A stretch of DNA of 64,000 bases, from positions 310,001 to 374,000 of the forward strand of contig NZ_CALCZQ010000032.1 in assembly GCF_937903345.1 (NCBI RefSeq). Reading direction: 5' to 3'. Below are positions 1-8,077 of the stretch, piece by piece. Within the stretch, counting starts at the first letter, position 1, and each line of letters opens with the position of its first letter. The notes below the pieces were generated by a model. That model saw nothing but the letters and a program-made list of their open reading frames with translations. It made no database searches and was not told the DNA's origin. The stretch is from an uncultured Emticicia sp. GTDB taxonomy: Bacteria > Bacteroidota > Bacteroidia > Cytophagales > Spirosomataceae. Made by a program: the position numbers and the translations under genes.

Positions 1-756
1 TTGGTGTTAGGTAAAGCATTTCCGTATTTGCTCAAAGGTATTAGTTTTGAATTGGTGTGGAAAGAGTTTTTGTTTTTAATAAGTCTTGTTTCTCTCATTG
101 GAGGACTTTTATTGTGGTTGCTTCTACCCGATAAGCCTTTGCCTTCGCAGCGTAATCATTTTTCTATAAAGGCATTAGCTGTAATTTTCAAGATTCCGCA
201 ATTGCGTGCTGCTGCTTTTGGGTATTTTGGACACATGTGGGAATTATATGCTTTTTGGGCATTTCTGCCCGCGATTTGGAAGGTTTATCTGCATATACAT
301 CCTGAATATAGTTTCAATGTCCCTATTGCAACTTTTATTAATATCGTAGGTGGCTTTCTTGGCTGTTGGCTTGGTGGGCTTTTGGCTATTAGAATCGGTA
401 GCGGAAAAGTAGCACTATTTCAGTTATTTACTTCATTAATTTGCTGCTTTTTCTTGCCTTTTTTAGTTCATTCCCCTTTACCTATTTTCTCAATCTTGAT
501 GCTTATTTGGGGTGTTACAGTCGTCGGTGATTCTCCACAATTTTCTACTTTGGTTTCTCGTTTTGCATTGCCTGAGCGACGGGGTAGTATTATTACTCTC
601 GTTACTAGTATTGGCTTTGCGATTACAATCATTTCTATTCAACTGATAGATTTTCTTTTGGAAAAATTTCCGGAAAATTTGGCTGTCTTTTGGGTACTTT
701 GCCTTGGGCCAATTGTGGGGCTTTGGCTAAGTTTTCGACGAATATATAATGAATAG
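1..756 (+). CDS. MFS transporter, 5'-truncated by the window edge
   Basis: This is the C-terminal part of a major facilitator superfamily permease of the inner membrane. The visible 251 residues are almost entirely hydrophobic helices separated by short basic loops, about seven or eight membrane segments. One example is the stretch around residues 20-42 that ends in a PDKPLP-type loop. Family members usually have about 400 residues and 12 helices, so the first third or more lies outside the window. The TTG at position 1 is not evidence of a real start. The substrate cannot be told from this part. A basic RRGS motif in the last third resembles the loop of drug or sugar exporters, which is weak evidence. 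The next gene starts 3 bases after the stop, so the two are probably cotranscribed. Confidence 0.8.
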   Translation: MVLGKAFPYLLKGISFELVWKEFLFLISLVSLIGGLLLWLLLPDKPLPSQRNHFSIKALAVIFKIPQLRAAAFGYFGHMWELYAFWAFLPAIWKVYLHIHPEYSFNVPIATFINIVGGFLGCWLGGLLAIRIGSGKVALFQLFTSLICCFFLPFLVHSPLPIFSILMLIWGVTVVGDSPQFSTLVSRFALPERRGSIITLVTSIGFAITIISIQLIDFLLEKFPENLAVFWVLCLGPIVGLWLSFRRIYNE

Positions 757-758
757 AT

Positions 759-1709
759 GTGTTTTTACTTAAAAATCACCATATTTGCACAAACAACGAA
801 TACTTTTCCTTGAAACGAATCATTAAATTTCTTACAAGCATTTATCTTTGGGATACAACAGTATCGCTTTATCATGTACTTAAAATTCTTTGGCAAAAAG
901 TCATTGTTTTTGATATAGATCAGCGTGCAGCTGCAGTTTCTTACAGTTTTTTACTGGCGGTTTTTCCAGGAGTTATCTTCTTATTTACGCTCATTCCTTA
1001 CATACCAATACAGCATCTCGACCTACTTATTATGGAGTTTTTGGGCAAAGTTCTGCCTAAAGGAATTTACGAAAATACGTCTAATACCATTCAAGACATA
1101 GTAAGTCGTAAGCGAAGCGATATACTATCTTTTGGTTTTTTCTTTACAGTTTTTGCAGCAACGAATGGAATGATGTCGCTAATGGGAGCTTTTAATATGG
1201 CCTTGATGGTACGTGAAAAACGGACTTATTTCAGAGCTAGAATGATTGCTCTGTTTCTGACAGTTTTATTAATTGCGGTCTTGATTTGTGCTATTTTGAT
1301 ATTGGTTGTTGGCACACTTTTGATTGATTTTTTATTTGATAATGGACTTCTAAACGAAAATTTTAACTTCTATTTGTTGCAAATTATGCGTTATGGAGGT
1401 ATTTTCCTCATTTTCTATACAGGCATATGTGCCATTTATTACTTTGCACCCGCCGTTCATAAACGTCTTCGATTCTTTAATTTTGGAGCGTTGATTGCCT
1501 CTGTACTTGGTATTTTAGTTACCAATCTTTTTTCTTTTTATTTAGCCAATTTCAATTCTTACAATAAACTATATGGTTCAATCGGAACACTCATCGCCCT
1601 TATGGTTTGGATTTATCTAGTAGCCTTGATTCTAATTTTGGGTTTTGAAATAAACATTTCAGTGCGAGATGCCCTTTTGGATCATGGAGCAGAAGAGAGC
1701 AAGAAATAA
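759..1709 (+). CDS. YihY/BrkB family inner-membrane protein
   Basis: This is a YihY/virulence factor BrkB family protein of 316 residues, close to the usual 280-320. The family signature appears near residues 55-75 (DQRAAAVSYSFLLAVFPGVI), followed by about six membrane helices. The C-terminal helix pair around residues 270-300 contains the family's GSIGTLIALMVWIYL segment. Members are integral membrane proteins of uncertain function. The old link to RNase BN is wrong for this family. The start is a GTG directly behind the stop of the MFS gene. A later TTG near 810 would remove a poorly conserved N-terminus and is a reasonable alternative. The three-base spacing suggests cotranscription with the transporter. 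Confidence 0.85.
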   Translation: MFLLKNHHICTNNEYFSLKRIIKFLTSIYLWDTTVSLYHVLKILWQKVIVFDIDQRAAAVSYSFLLAVFPGVIFLFTLIPYIPIQHLDLLIMEFLGKVLPKGIYENTSNTIQDIVSRKRSDILSFGFFFTVFAATNGMMSLMGAFNMALMVREKRTYFRARMIALFLTVLLIAVLICAILILVVGTLLIDFLFDNGLLNENFNFYLLQIMRYGGIFLIFYTGICAIYYFAPAVHKRLRFFNFGALIASVLGILVTNLFSFYLANFNSYNKLYGSIGTLIALMVWIYLVALILILGFEINISVRDALLDHGAEESKK

Positions 1710-2625
1710 TGTATGATTTCAAACGCTCAATTCGAGCTTTCATCATTTTCTGTTTTTCAGTATGAAGAGGCTATTAAATATTTTAATTGAACGAAAAAAC
1801 AATCAACTCCAAATTTAAACATCTAAATACCTTTTCACCTAACAAACTGGTGTTTTGCTTCTTTCTTTGTATTGTTTTTGTTAAAAGAAATATATGAATG
1901 ATAAGTTGAATAGTCCTCGATAATTGCTTCATTGTATCTGAAAAAAGCAAAAATGACAAAAAATTAAAGCTCAGTAAGTTACTTGGGAAAAGGTAGTTTA
2001 TCAAATGCAGCAATCGCATTGTGCATAGTCTGACCAAGAGTTTTCGTTTTCAACGATTAAAGTTGCAAAAGTATAAGTGTATTTTTATATACAATAATGT
2101 TTCATTTATTTTCATTTAAGAATGACTTCAAAAATATTTTTGTTGAATATTTTCGGAGTGATGATGGACTGTTCCTGAAAGTCAGAACTATTTGGGTTAT
2201 TAATAAAACCAAATGAGGTTGATATTGCGTCAGAAATATAGTGTAAAGAGTCGGCGAAATGCTCGTCAATTGTTATATAGAAATACATGGATTCTTTCTC
2301 AAAACTCGTATTTAAGCAGATGGGTATGTTTAATCAATAAATTTGTTTTTCATAAAAAACTGATAGATAGTATTTTATGGAAGTGTTAACTGTCGACTAT
2401 TGACCGTAAACTACTTAACTTGACAATATCGAATGTAAAAACTTTTTTTGAATAGTTTGAAAAAGAATAAAACAAAAATACGTTAAGGGTTTGTTTCATA
2501 AGTTTTAAATTTTTGGAAGCTGAATTTAACAAAATTTTTAATCTTTATTTTAGTCTTGGTATAATGTAATTTTTTAAGATTATATTTATGTTTTGTTTGT
2601 AGAATTCGTTTCTTATTTGTTTGTT
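1710..2625. other. Gene-poor AT-rich intergenic region
   Basis: No convincing gene is seen in these 916 bases. An 84-codon minus-strand frame (1783-2037) has unremarkable, low-complexity composition and no family resemblance. The region holds a minus-strand promoter-like site (2066-2095) and one copy of a dispersed sequence containing CTATTGACCG (2397-2406). Otherwise nothing is recognised. Confidence 0.5.
2066..2095 (-). promoter_or_regulatory. Promoter-like site on the minus strand
   Basis: Read on the minus strand, ATTG is followed after 18 bases by TACTTTTG. This fits the Bacteroidota housekeeping pattern of a -33 TTG box and a -7 TAnnTTTG box. It points into a stretch without a recognisable gene. 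The only nearby reading frame is 15 codons long. It could drive a small RNA or be chance in AT-rich DNA. Confidence 0.3.
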
Positions 2626-5559
2626 ATGATAAAAAATATCTACTTTTTGACAATTCCTATCATTTTAGGATTAGTTTCATGTAAAAAAGCCCAAAAAATA
2701 CCCGAAGGCTTCGAGATTCAAGATGGATTTAAGTTAGAATTGGTCGCCTCCGAACCACTCATAAAAGACCCCGTTGATTTAGAATTTAATGAAAAAGGGG
2801 ATGCTTTGGTTCTTGAAATGCCAGGTTATCCGTTAGAAGATAAAATGAGTAGACTTTTGGTTTTGAAAGATAAAAATAAGGATGGTATTTATGATAGTAC
2901 AATCATTTTTGCTGAAAATCTGGGTTTGGCAGATTCCTTTATGCCATACAGAAAAGGAGTTTTGGTTGCAGCACCACCTTATTTAATACAATTACACGAT
3001 GACAACCAAGACTATCATGTTGATAAGATTGATACCCTGATGGGCGGATTTACAAAAGAAAATTTACAGCATAATTATAATGGGCTGACTTACGGAATTG
3101 ATAATTGGATATACGCAGCCAATGGCGGAAACAATGGAAAACCATATTGGTGGGGCGATACCGCTACTGCCTTAGATTTGCGAGGACAAGATTTAAGATT
3201 CAATCTAGAAACCCGACAAATGGAACGCCTTGGCGAATCTTCTGGTGGCTTTGGTTTGGCAATGGACGAATATGGCCGTTTGTATGAAACGCATAATTTG
3301 ACTCATATCTCGCACTTGGTTTTTCCTGACCGATATTTGAAAGGAAGGCAAATTTTGCCCGAAAATACCTTAACAAACGTTTCTGACCATGAAGAAAATG
3401 GTTTGGCACGTATTTTCCCGATTGGTGAGCAAGAAGATAGAGTAAATCATCCTGAACAGTCGGGTTATTTTTCTGGTGCATGTGGAATTACCTATTACGG
3501 TGGTTGTGCTTTCGGCGAAAAATACAAAAATACGGTTTGGGTGGCAGATGTAGTGCTGAACTTGATTCATGTAGATAAAATAAATCCAAATGGAGCATCG
3601 TTTTCAGCGGCAAGGGTATTTGAAAATATGGATCTTTTGGCGAGTTCTGACCGTGCATTTCGTCCTGTAAATATGAGTGTCGGGCCCGACGGCTCCATGT
3701 ATGTCATTGACATACACCGTAAAGTGATTGAGCACCCCGAATGGATTCCTGACGAAATCGAAAAAACATTAGACCTCAATGCAGGTAAAAATCAAGGAAG
3801 AATCTATAAGATTTCATTAGAAAATTCTAGTGAAAATTTTGATTTCAACCAGTTTAGCTCAAATGAAGGCTTATTAAAATCGCTTAGAAATCCGAATCAG
3901 TGGGTGCGAAATACCGCTCATCGACTTTTGATACAAAATGTTTTGAATAATGAAACCGTTTTAGGTTTGAAAAAAAATCTTGAATCTGATAATGAATTGG
4001 CTCGCCTTCATGCCATTTGGATTTTGAGTGATGCAGATAAACTTACACCAAAGGAAGTAGCCTCGGCCTTGCAAGATAAAAATGCTGCTTTTCGGGAGAG
4101 TGTTCTTAAGATTTCAGAAAGTTATTTGACTAAAAGTGAAATAATTTTGAATAAAGTAATTAGCTTGCTCAATGACGTTGATGCTCGTGTACGAATGCAG
4201 GCGGCACTAAGCTTGAGTATACTGCCCGAGAACCATCCGTTTTACAAAAATAATCAGGATTTAATTCTACAATCATTGGCAAATACCGCAATGTTGCCAA
4301 ATGATGAATGGAATATTGCAAGCATTACCTTAGCGGCACAGGGTAAAACAAAAGAACTTTTTGCCCTCATTTCTCAAATAAATTCTGTTAATTCCTCTAT
4401 TCTAGCTTCATTAGCTTTGAATATTTCTGGCGATAAAGAAAATGTTCTTTCCATTTTACAAAATCTTTCAACAAGCCCAATTTCAGATAGAGAAAAAGCT
4501 TTTGTTATAACTCAATTGACAAAGCAGACCGAAAAAGTAAATGGAAAAAGCATCGAAAACCAAATAAGTTTGCTTGAAGAAAAGGCACAATTGGATTTTC
4601 TAACCTCATTGGCAGCTTTCAGACAAAAACTTAATTTACAACCATCTGCACAGTTTTTTAAATACAGCAAGGAGGCTTCTGCAAAAGTTTTAGACGCTTC
4701 GCTTCCTGATTCTATACGATTACAATACTTTTCTTTGCTTAATTTTGTGCCTTATGCTCAAAAATCAAGCGTTTTGTTTGCATGTCTTAAAAATAATCAA
4801 CCGCTGAAACTTCAAGAAAATGCTTTGAGGCAACTTTCAAATTATAGAGAAAAAGAAATTGGAGGCAAGGTAGTGGCAATGTGGAAAGACCTAAGTCCAC
4901 AAACCCGCCGTTATGCCAGTGATTTGTTGCTTTATATAGAATCTAACCATGATGCATTGCTCACTGGCCTCGAGAAAGGCATTATCAATATAGGAGAAAT
5001 GAATTTTGACCTCGAAAGAAGGCGAACCTTACTTTGGTGGACGGATAATGAAAATACAAAAAGTAGAGCCAAAAAGCTTTTTAGTGACTCGGGTGTGAGT
5101 AATCGGCAAGCAGCGATGGACAAAATGAGACCTGCTTTAACTTTAAAAGGAAATAACCTAAACGGTGAGAAGATTTTTATCAATACCTGTGCGTCTTGTC
5201 ATAAATATGGAAGTAATGGTAATGAAGTTGGGCCTGTTTTGACAGAAATCAGCAGAAAAAGTAAAGCTACCATACTACATGATATTCTTGACCCCAACGC
5301 AGCGGTTGACCCTAAATATGTAAATCATAGCCTCGAAACCAAAAGTGGTGCTATACACATGGGAATCGTAGCCAACGAAACCGACAAGTCTGTAACGATT
5401 CATAAAATTGGTGGTGAGAAGGTAATGGTTAATAAAAGTGAAATCAAGTCATTTCGTTCTTTGGGCACGTCTTTGATGATGGAAGGCTTTGAAAATGCCC
5501 TTTCCAACCAAGAAATGGCCGATTTGTTGGAGTTCTTACAAAAAGGAGGAAAGAAGTAG
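2626..5559 (+). CDS. Lipoprotein cytochrome c with sugar-dehydrogenase-like propeller and HEAT region
   Basis: This is a 977-residue exported lipoprotein of the type called PVC-type or membrane-bound dehydrogenase cytochrome. ATG 2626 was chosen because it gives a clean lipoprotein signal ending in LVSC before KKAQ. The TTG at 2593 would add 11 residues. Residues ~30-400 form a PQQ-dependent sugar dehydrogenase-like beta-propeller (DFEGYPLED-type start, GPDGSMYVID near the end). Residues ~410-800 look like helical HEAT-type repeats, and the last ~140 residues form a cytochrome c domain with haem motif CASCH (Cys855, Cys858, His859) and possible axial Met in the LMMEG segment. It probably oxidises a sugar or similar substrate in the periplasm and passes electrons to haem. 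The substrate is unknown. Relatives often sit among carbohydrate genes, as here. Confidence 0.85.
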   Translation: MIKNIYFLTIPIILGLVSCKKAQKIPEGFEIQDGFKLELVASEPLIKDPVDLEFNEKGDALVLEMPGYPLEDKMSRLLVLKDKNKDGIYDSTIIFAENLGLADSFMPYRKGVLVAAPPYLIQLHDDNQDYHVDKIDTLMGGFTKENLQHNYNGLTYGIDNWIYAANGGNNGKPYWWGDTATALDLRGQDLRFNLETRQMERLGESSGGFGLAMDEYGRLYETHNLTHISHLVFPDRYLKGRQILPENTLTNVSDHEENGLARIFPIGEQEDRVNHPEQSGYFSGACGITYYGGCAFGEKYKNTVWVADVVLNLIHVDKINPNGASFSAARVFENMDLLASSDRAFRPVNMSVGPDGSMYVIDIHRKVIEHPEWIPDEIEKTLDLNAGKNQGRIYKISLENSSENFDFNQFSSNEGLLKSLRNPNQWVRNTAHRLLIQNVLNNETVLGLKKNLESDNELARLHAIWILSDADKLTPKEVASALQDKNAAFRESVLKISESYLTKSEIILNKVISLLNDVDARVRMQAALSLSILPENHPFYKNNQDLILQSLANTAMLPNDEWNIASITLAAQGKTKELFALISQINSVNSSILASLALNISGDKENVLSILQNLSTSPISDREKAFVITQLTKQTEKVNGKSIENQISLLEEKAQLDFLTSLAAFRQKLNLQPSAQFFKYSKEASAKVLDASLPDSIRLQYFSLLNFVPYAQKSSVLFACLKNNQPLKLQENALRQLSNYREKEIGGKVVAMWKDLSPQTRRYASDLLLYIESNHDALLTGLEKGIINIGEMNFDLERRRTLLWWTDNENTKSRAKKLFSDSGVSNRQAAMDKMRPALTLKGNNLNGEKIFINTCASCHKYGSNGNEVGPVLTEISRKSKATILHDILDPNAAVDPKYVNHSLETKSGAIHMGIVANETDKSVTIHKIGGEKVMVNKSEIKSFRSLGTSLMMEGFENALSNQEMADLLEFLQKGGKK

Positions 5560-5645
5560 CTTGAAAAAATAAAATTTATACTCCACTTCGATAATTTAAT
5601 TCTACCTAAATAAACTCGTAATTATCGGGAAAGATTTTAACGAAG

Positions 5646-5787
5646 TTGTGATCAGATTTGAACTGGAAGAATATCTTTGTACTAATCCGAAATCTTGCAA
5701 ATAGAGCAAAATGGAAAGATAAAAGACTTATTTCCTGCAAGTATATAATCAAAAAATCCGTAGGCATGGCTTACGGATTTTTTGATT
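5646..5787 (+). ncRNA. Candidate small RNA between promoter-like boxes and a strong terminator
   Basis: A TTG at 5646-5648 and TATCTTTG at 5672-5679 (23-base spacing) resemble a Bacteroidota promoter. About 100 bases later lies a perfect 16-bp terminator hairpin. In between, CTTGCA (5694-5699) can pair with TGCAAG (5736-5741). No reading frame longer than a few codons exists in the interval. The hairpin could instead simply end the upstream cytochrome transcript. This is inference from layout only. Confidence 0.3.
5747..5787 (+). terminator. Rho-independent terminator, 16-bp stem
   Basis: A perfect inverted repeat pairs 5747-5762 with 5772-5787 around a 9-base loop and contains a run of six T after the GC-bearing core. 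It ends either the cytochrome gene transcript or the candidate small RNA upstream, and it works in both directions on sequence grounds. Confidence 0.8.
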
Positions 5788-5884
5788 GTTCTAAGCTAAA
5801 TACTTAATATTTTTCATTTTTAATCCAAAAGAGTAGTTAATAATTTGAACAGATTTATATATATTTGATAAAAAATCGATTACT

Positions 5885-6511
5885 ATGGTAGTTGCTAAAA
5901 GCCTTCAAGAAAACATTATTGAGCAATTAAAGACAAACGAACTGGTGAGTATTCCTGCTTCGGAAGAAGATTATTTATCAATTGCCACTGCTCTGCCTTT
6001 TAAAGTAGAATACCACGCAAACGAAATTATTACTATGGGATTAGCTTCATATTTACATGAAAAACTGGTTATCACTTTAGGTAGTATTCTTTATAACCTG
6101 CTTTTTGAGAAAGACAACTTTGATATTTTAGGTAGCAATTCTGGCGTGAGTATTCCGAAATTTGAAGGAGGTTTTTACATGCCCGATGTGATGGTCGTAA
6201 AAGGAGAACCTATTTTTAAAGAAAATTCTAAAGCAATCATTACCAATCCTTATATTATTGTTGAGGTGCTTTCGCCCGCTACTTCTACGTTTGATGTAGA
6301 ATATAAACTTCCCGAATATAAACACTTGGAAAGCCTTCAACAAATCATGTATGTAAGTCCTAGAAAAGTATTTGTTTCAACTTACGTTCGCTCTGAAAAC
6401 CCAAATGTTTGGCTTAATCAAGATTTTCATAATTTAGATGATGCAATTGTGGTTGAAGGTGCCAGCGTTTCGTTATCAGATATATATAAGAAAATAAAAT
6501 TTGAAAAGTGA
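5885..6511 (+). CDS. Uma2 family (DUF820) putative endonuclease
   Basis: This is a 208-residue protein of the Uma2/DUF820 family, which has a PD-(D/E)XK nuclease fold. The likely active-site set is visible: Asp101 in YMPDVMVV, Glu127 in IIVEVLS, and a downstream basic position in the EYKLPEYK segment (Lys141 or Lys146). The length is typical for the family (180-210). These proteins are abundant in cyanobacteria and some Bacteroidota. Their biological role is not established. The gene stands alone between two strong terminators, with a TATATTTG -7-like box at 5860-5867 just before the ATG. It faces the SusD gene tail to tail. Confidence 0.85.
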   Translation: MVVAKSLQENIIEQLKTNELVSIPASEEDYLSIATALPFKVEYHANEIITMGLASYLHEKLVITLGSILYNLLFEKDNFDILGSNSGVSIPKFEGGFYMPDVMVVKGEPIFKENSKAIITNPYIIVEVLSPATSTFDVEYKLPEYKHLESLQQIMYVSPRKVFVSTYVRSENPNVWLNQDFHNLDDAIVVEGASVSLSDIYKKIKFEK

Positions 6512-6524
6512 CTTTTAACACACA

Positions 6525-6564
6525 AAAAAAGCATCCGTAAAAAATTGTTTACGGATGCTTTTTT
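6525..6564. terminator. Bidirectional terminator between Uma2 and SusD genes
   Basis: A 17-bp perfect inverted repeat (6525-6541 with 6548-6564) has A-runs and T-runs on its outer ends, so it can stop transcription from both sides. It lies between the convergent stops at 6511 and 6580. Confidence 0.85.
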
Positions 6565-6579
6565 GCTAAATACAAAATA

Positions 6580-8064
6580 CTACAAAGGATTCTGTACGAT
6601 TGCTTTATTTGCTTGTATTTCTCTTAATGGAAGTAAGAACTCCCATTGTTTGTCTCCAGCAGGCACATCATATAGCACTGCAATTGATGCGATTGCATTA
6701 GTACCGTTTCTGTTTAATGGTTGATTCAAACGTTTCAAGTCAAGGAATCTGAAACCTTCTCCCCATAGTTCAATCCTTCTATTTAGATAGATTTCATCCA
6801 ATAATTTTGCTCCTGTGTTTGTTGTTTGCTTATAAGCAGGATCTCTTTTGCTTTGTAGGTCAAACATTACTTTTGCTGCAGCTGCATCTTGCCCTAATTT
6901 AGCTTTTGCTTCAGCTTCAATCAAGTACATTTCCGATGCTCTCATATATGGAATATCACCCATTACACTCGTAGAAGGAGCTGCTCCTGGAAGTCTGAAC
7001 TTTTGGTTCAAAAATGGCACTCTTACTCCACCAGTTGGTACAATAGAGTTGGATGTTGTTGGCGTTTTTACAAATACCTTAGATCTAACATCGGTTGAAG
7101 GAATAGCATTATAAAGCACATTATTGATAGCTTTTGGATATGTTCTGATAACTGTTGAGTTGAAATTACAAGAAATATATGAGTGATAAGCACCAAAGAA
7201 TTCTGATTGGTCTTCTACGTGGTCAAAGCCCCACATCCATTCTGGGTTACTAATATCTGCAAAACCATCAACATATTGTGTTTCGCTCATCAATGTATAT
7301 GGTTTTCTTGCTTCTTCAGCATATTTTGCTGCATCTGCCCAGTTTTGTTGTGTTAACGCAACTCTTGCCAAAAAGCCTTTTACAACCTCAAGATTGATGT
7401 GAGATTTGTAAGTTCTTGTTGATTTAAGCAAAGTAGCTGCTTGCGTTAAATCTTTATTGATTTGAGCATAGACATCCTCAACAGTGGCTCTTGGAAGACC
7501 CTCAGTAGTTGGCGTAAGTACTAAAGGTACTGCCAATTGAGAATTTGGTTTTTTAGCAGAATCATAACGTTGGCCGTATAGCTGAACAAGGTTAAAGTAA
7601 GACCATCCACGGAGAGCTAAGGCCTCACCTTTCAACTGGTCTTTTTCGGTTTGAGTACCAGTTGCATTGTCGATGTTAGCAATGCCTATATTTGCGTTGC
7701 CAATGATTCGGTAATAAAGTTCGTAGGGGAAACGGGCCATAGTACCAACATCTGAGCGGTGGCTTGTCCATCTCGTTTCTGCTACGTGCCAGCTTGCTGC
7801 TGTTGTTCCGATAATCATATCTTCTCCCATGTGGTCTAAAATAATCATCATTGCAGGATGCCCAAAGTGTCCTTGTGATGCAAGATAACGAACCACTAAA
7901 GCACGGTAAATACCGTTTACTGCCGATGCCGCATTTTTGGTTGTAGCATAGGCCGATGCCGCATCAATGCTGGCAGTAGGAGATGTTTCTAAATATGTTT
8001 TTTCACATGAAGTCGAAATCATGCTCAAAACGGTAGCTATTAAGATTAATAATTTATTTTTCAT
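6580..8064 (-). CDS. SusD/RagB family nutrient-binding outer-membrane lipoprotein
   Basis: This 494-residue SusD-family lipoprotein is displayed at the outer membrane. It binds glycans and caps the SusC transporter. The signal peptide ends in a lipobox with Cys20 (SMISTSCEK). The N-terminal SusD helix region follows (TASIDAASAYATTKNAASAV), then TPR-like helices (GWSYFNLVQLYGQRY near residue 160). The C-terminal SusD domain closes with the usual RASEMYLIEAEAKAKLG and RRIELWGEGFRFLDLKRL segments. The gene sits 13 bases downstream of the SusC gene and is surely cotranscribed with it. The ligand is not readable from sequence. The neighbouring uronate and rhamnose genes make a pectin or xylan fragment a reasonable guess. 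Confidence 0.95.
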   Translation of the reverse strand: MKNKLLILIATVLSMISTSCEKTYLETSPTASIDAASAYATTKNAASAVNGIYRALVVRYLASQGHFGHPAMMIILDHMGEDMIIGTTAASWHVAETRWTSHRSDVGTMARFPYELYYRIIGNANIGIANIDNATGTQTEKDQLKGEALALRGWSYFNLVQLYGQRYDSAKKPNSQLAVPLVLTPTTEGLPRATVEDVYAQINKDLTQAATLLKSTRTYKSHINLEVVKGFLARVALTQQNWADAAKYAEEARKPYTLMSETQYVDGFADISNPEWMWGFDHVEDQSEFFGAYHSYISCNFNSTVIRTYPKAINNVLYNAIPSTDVRSKVFVKTPTTSNSIVPTGGVRVPFLNQKFRLPGAAPSTSVMGDIPYMRASEMYLIEAEAKAKLGQDAAAAKVMFDLQSKRDPAYKQTTNTGAKLLDEIYLNRRIELWGEGFRFLDLKRLNQPLNRNGTNAIASIAVLYDVPAGDKQWEFLLPLREIQANKAIVQNPL

Positions 8065-8077
8065 GATTTATAATTAA

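Noticed and set aside
1783..2037. 84-codon minus-strand reading frame
   Set aside because: Composition is Leu/Phe/Ser-rich as expected from AT-rich DNA, there is no family resemblance, and the start lies inside unrelated sequence.
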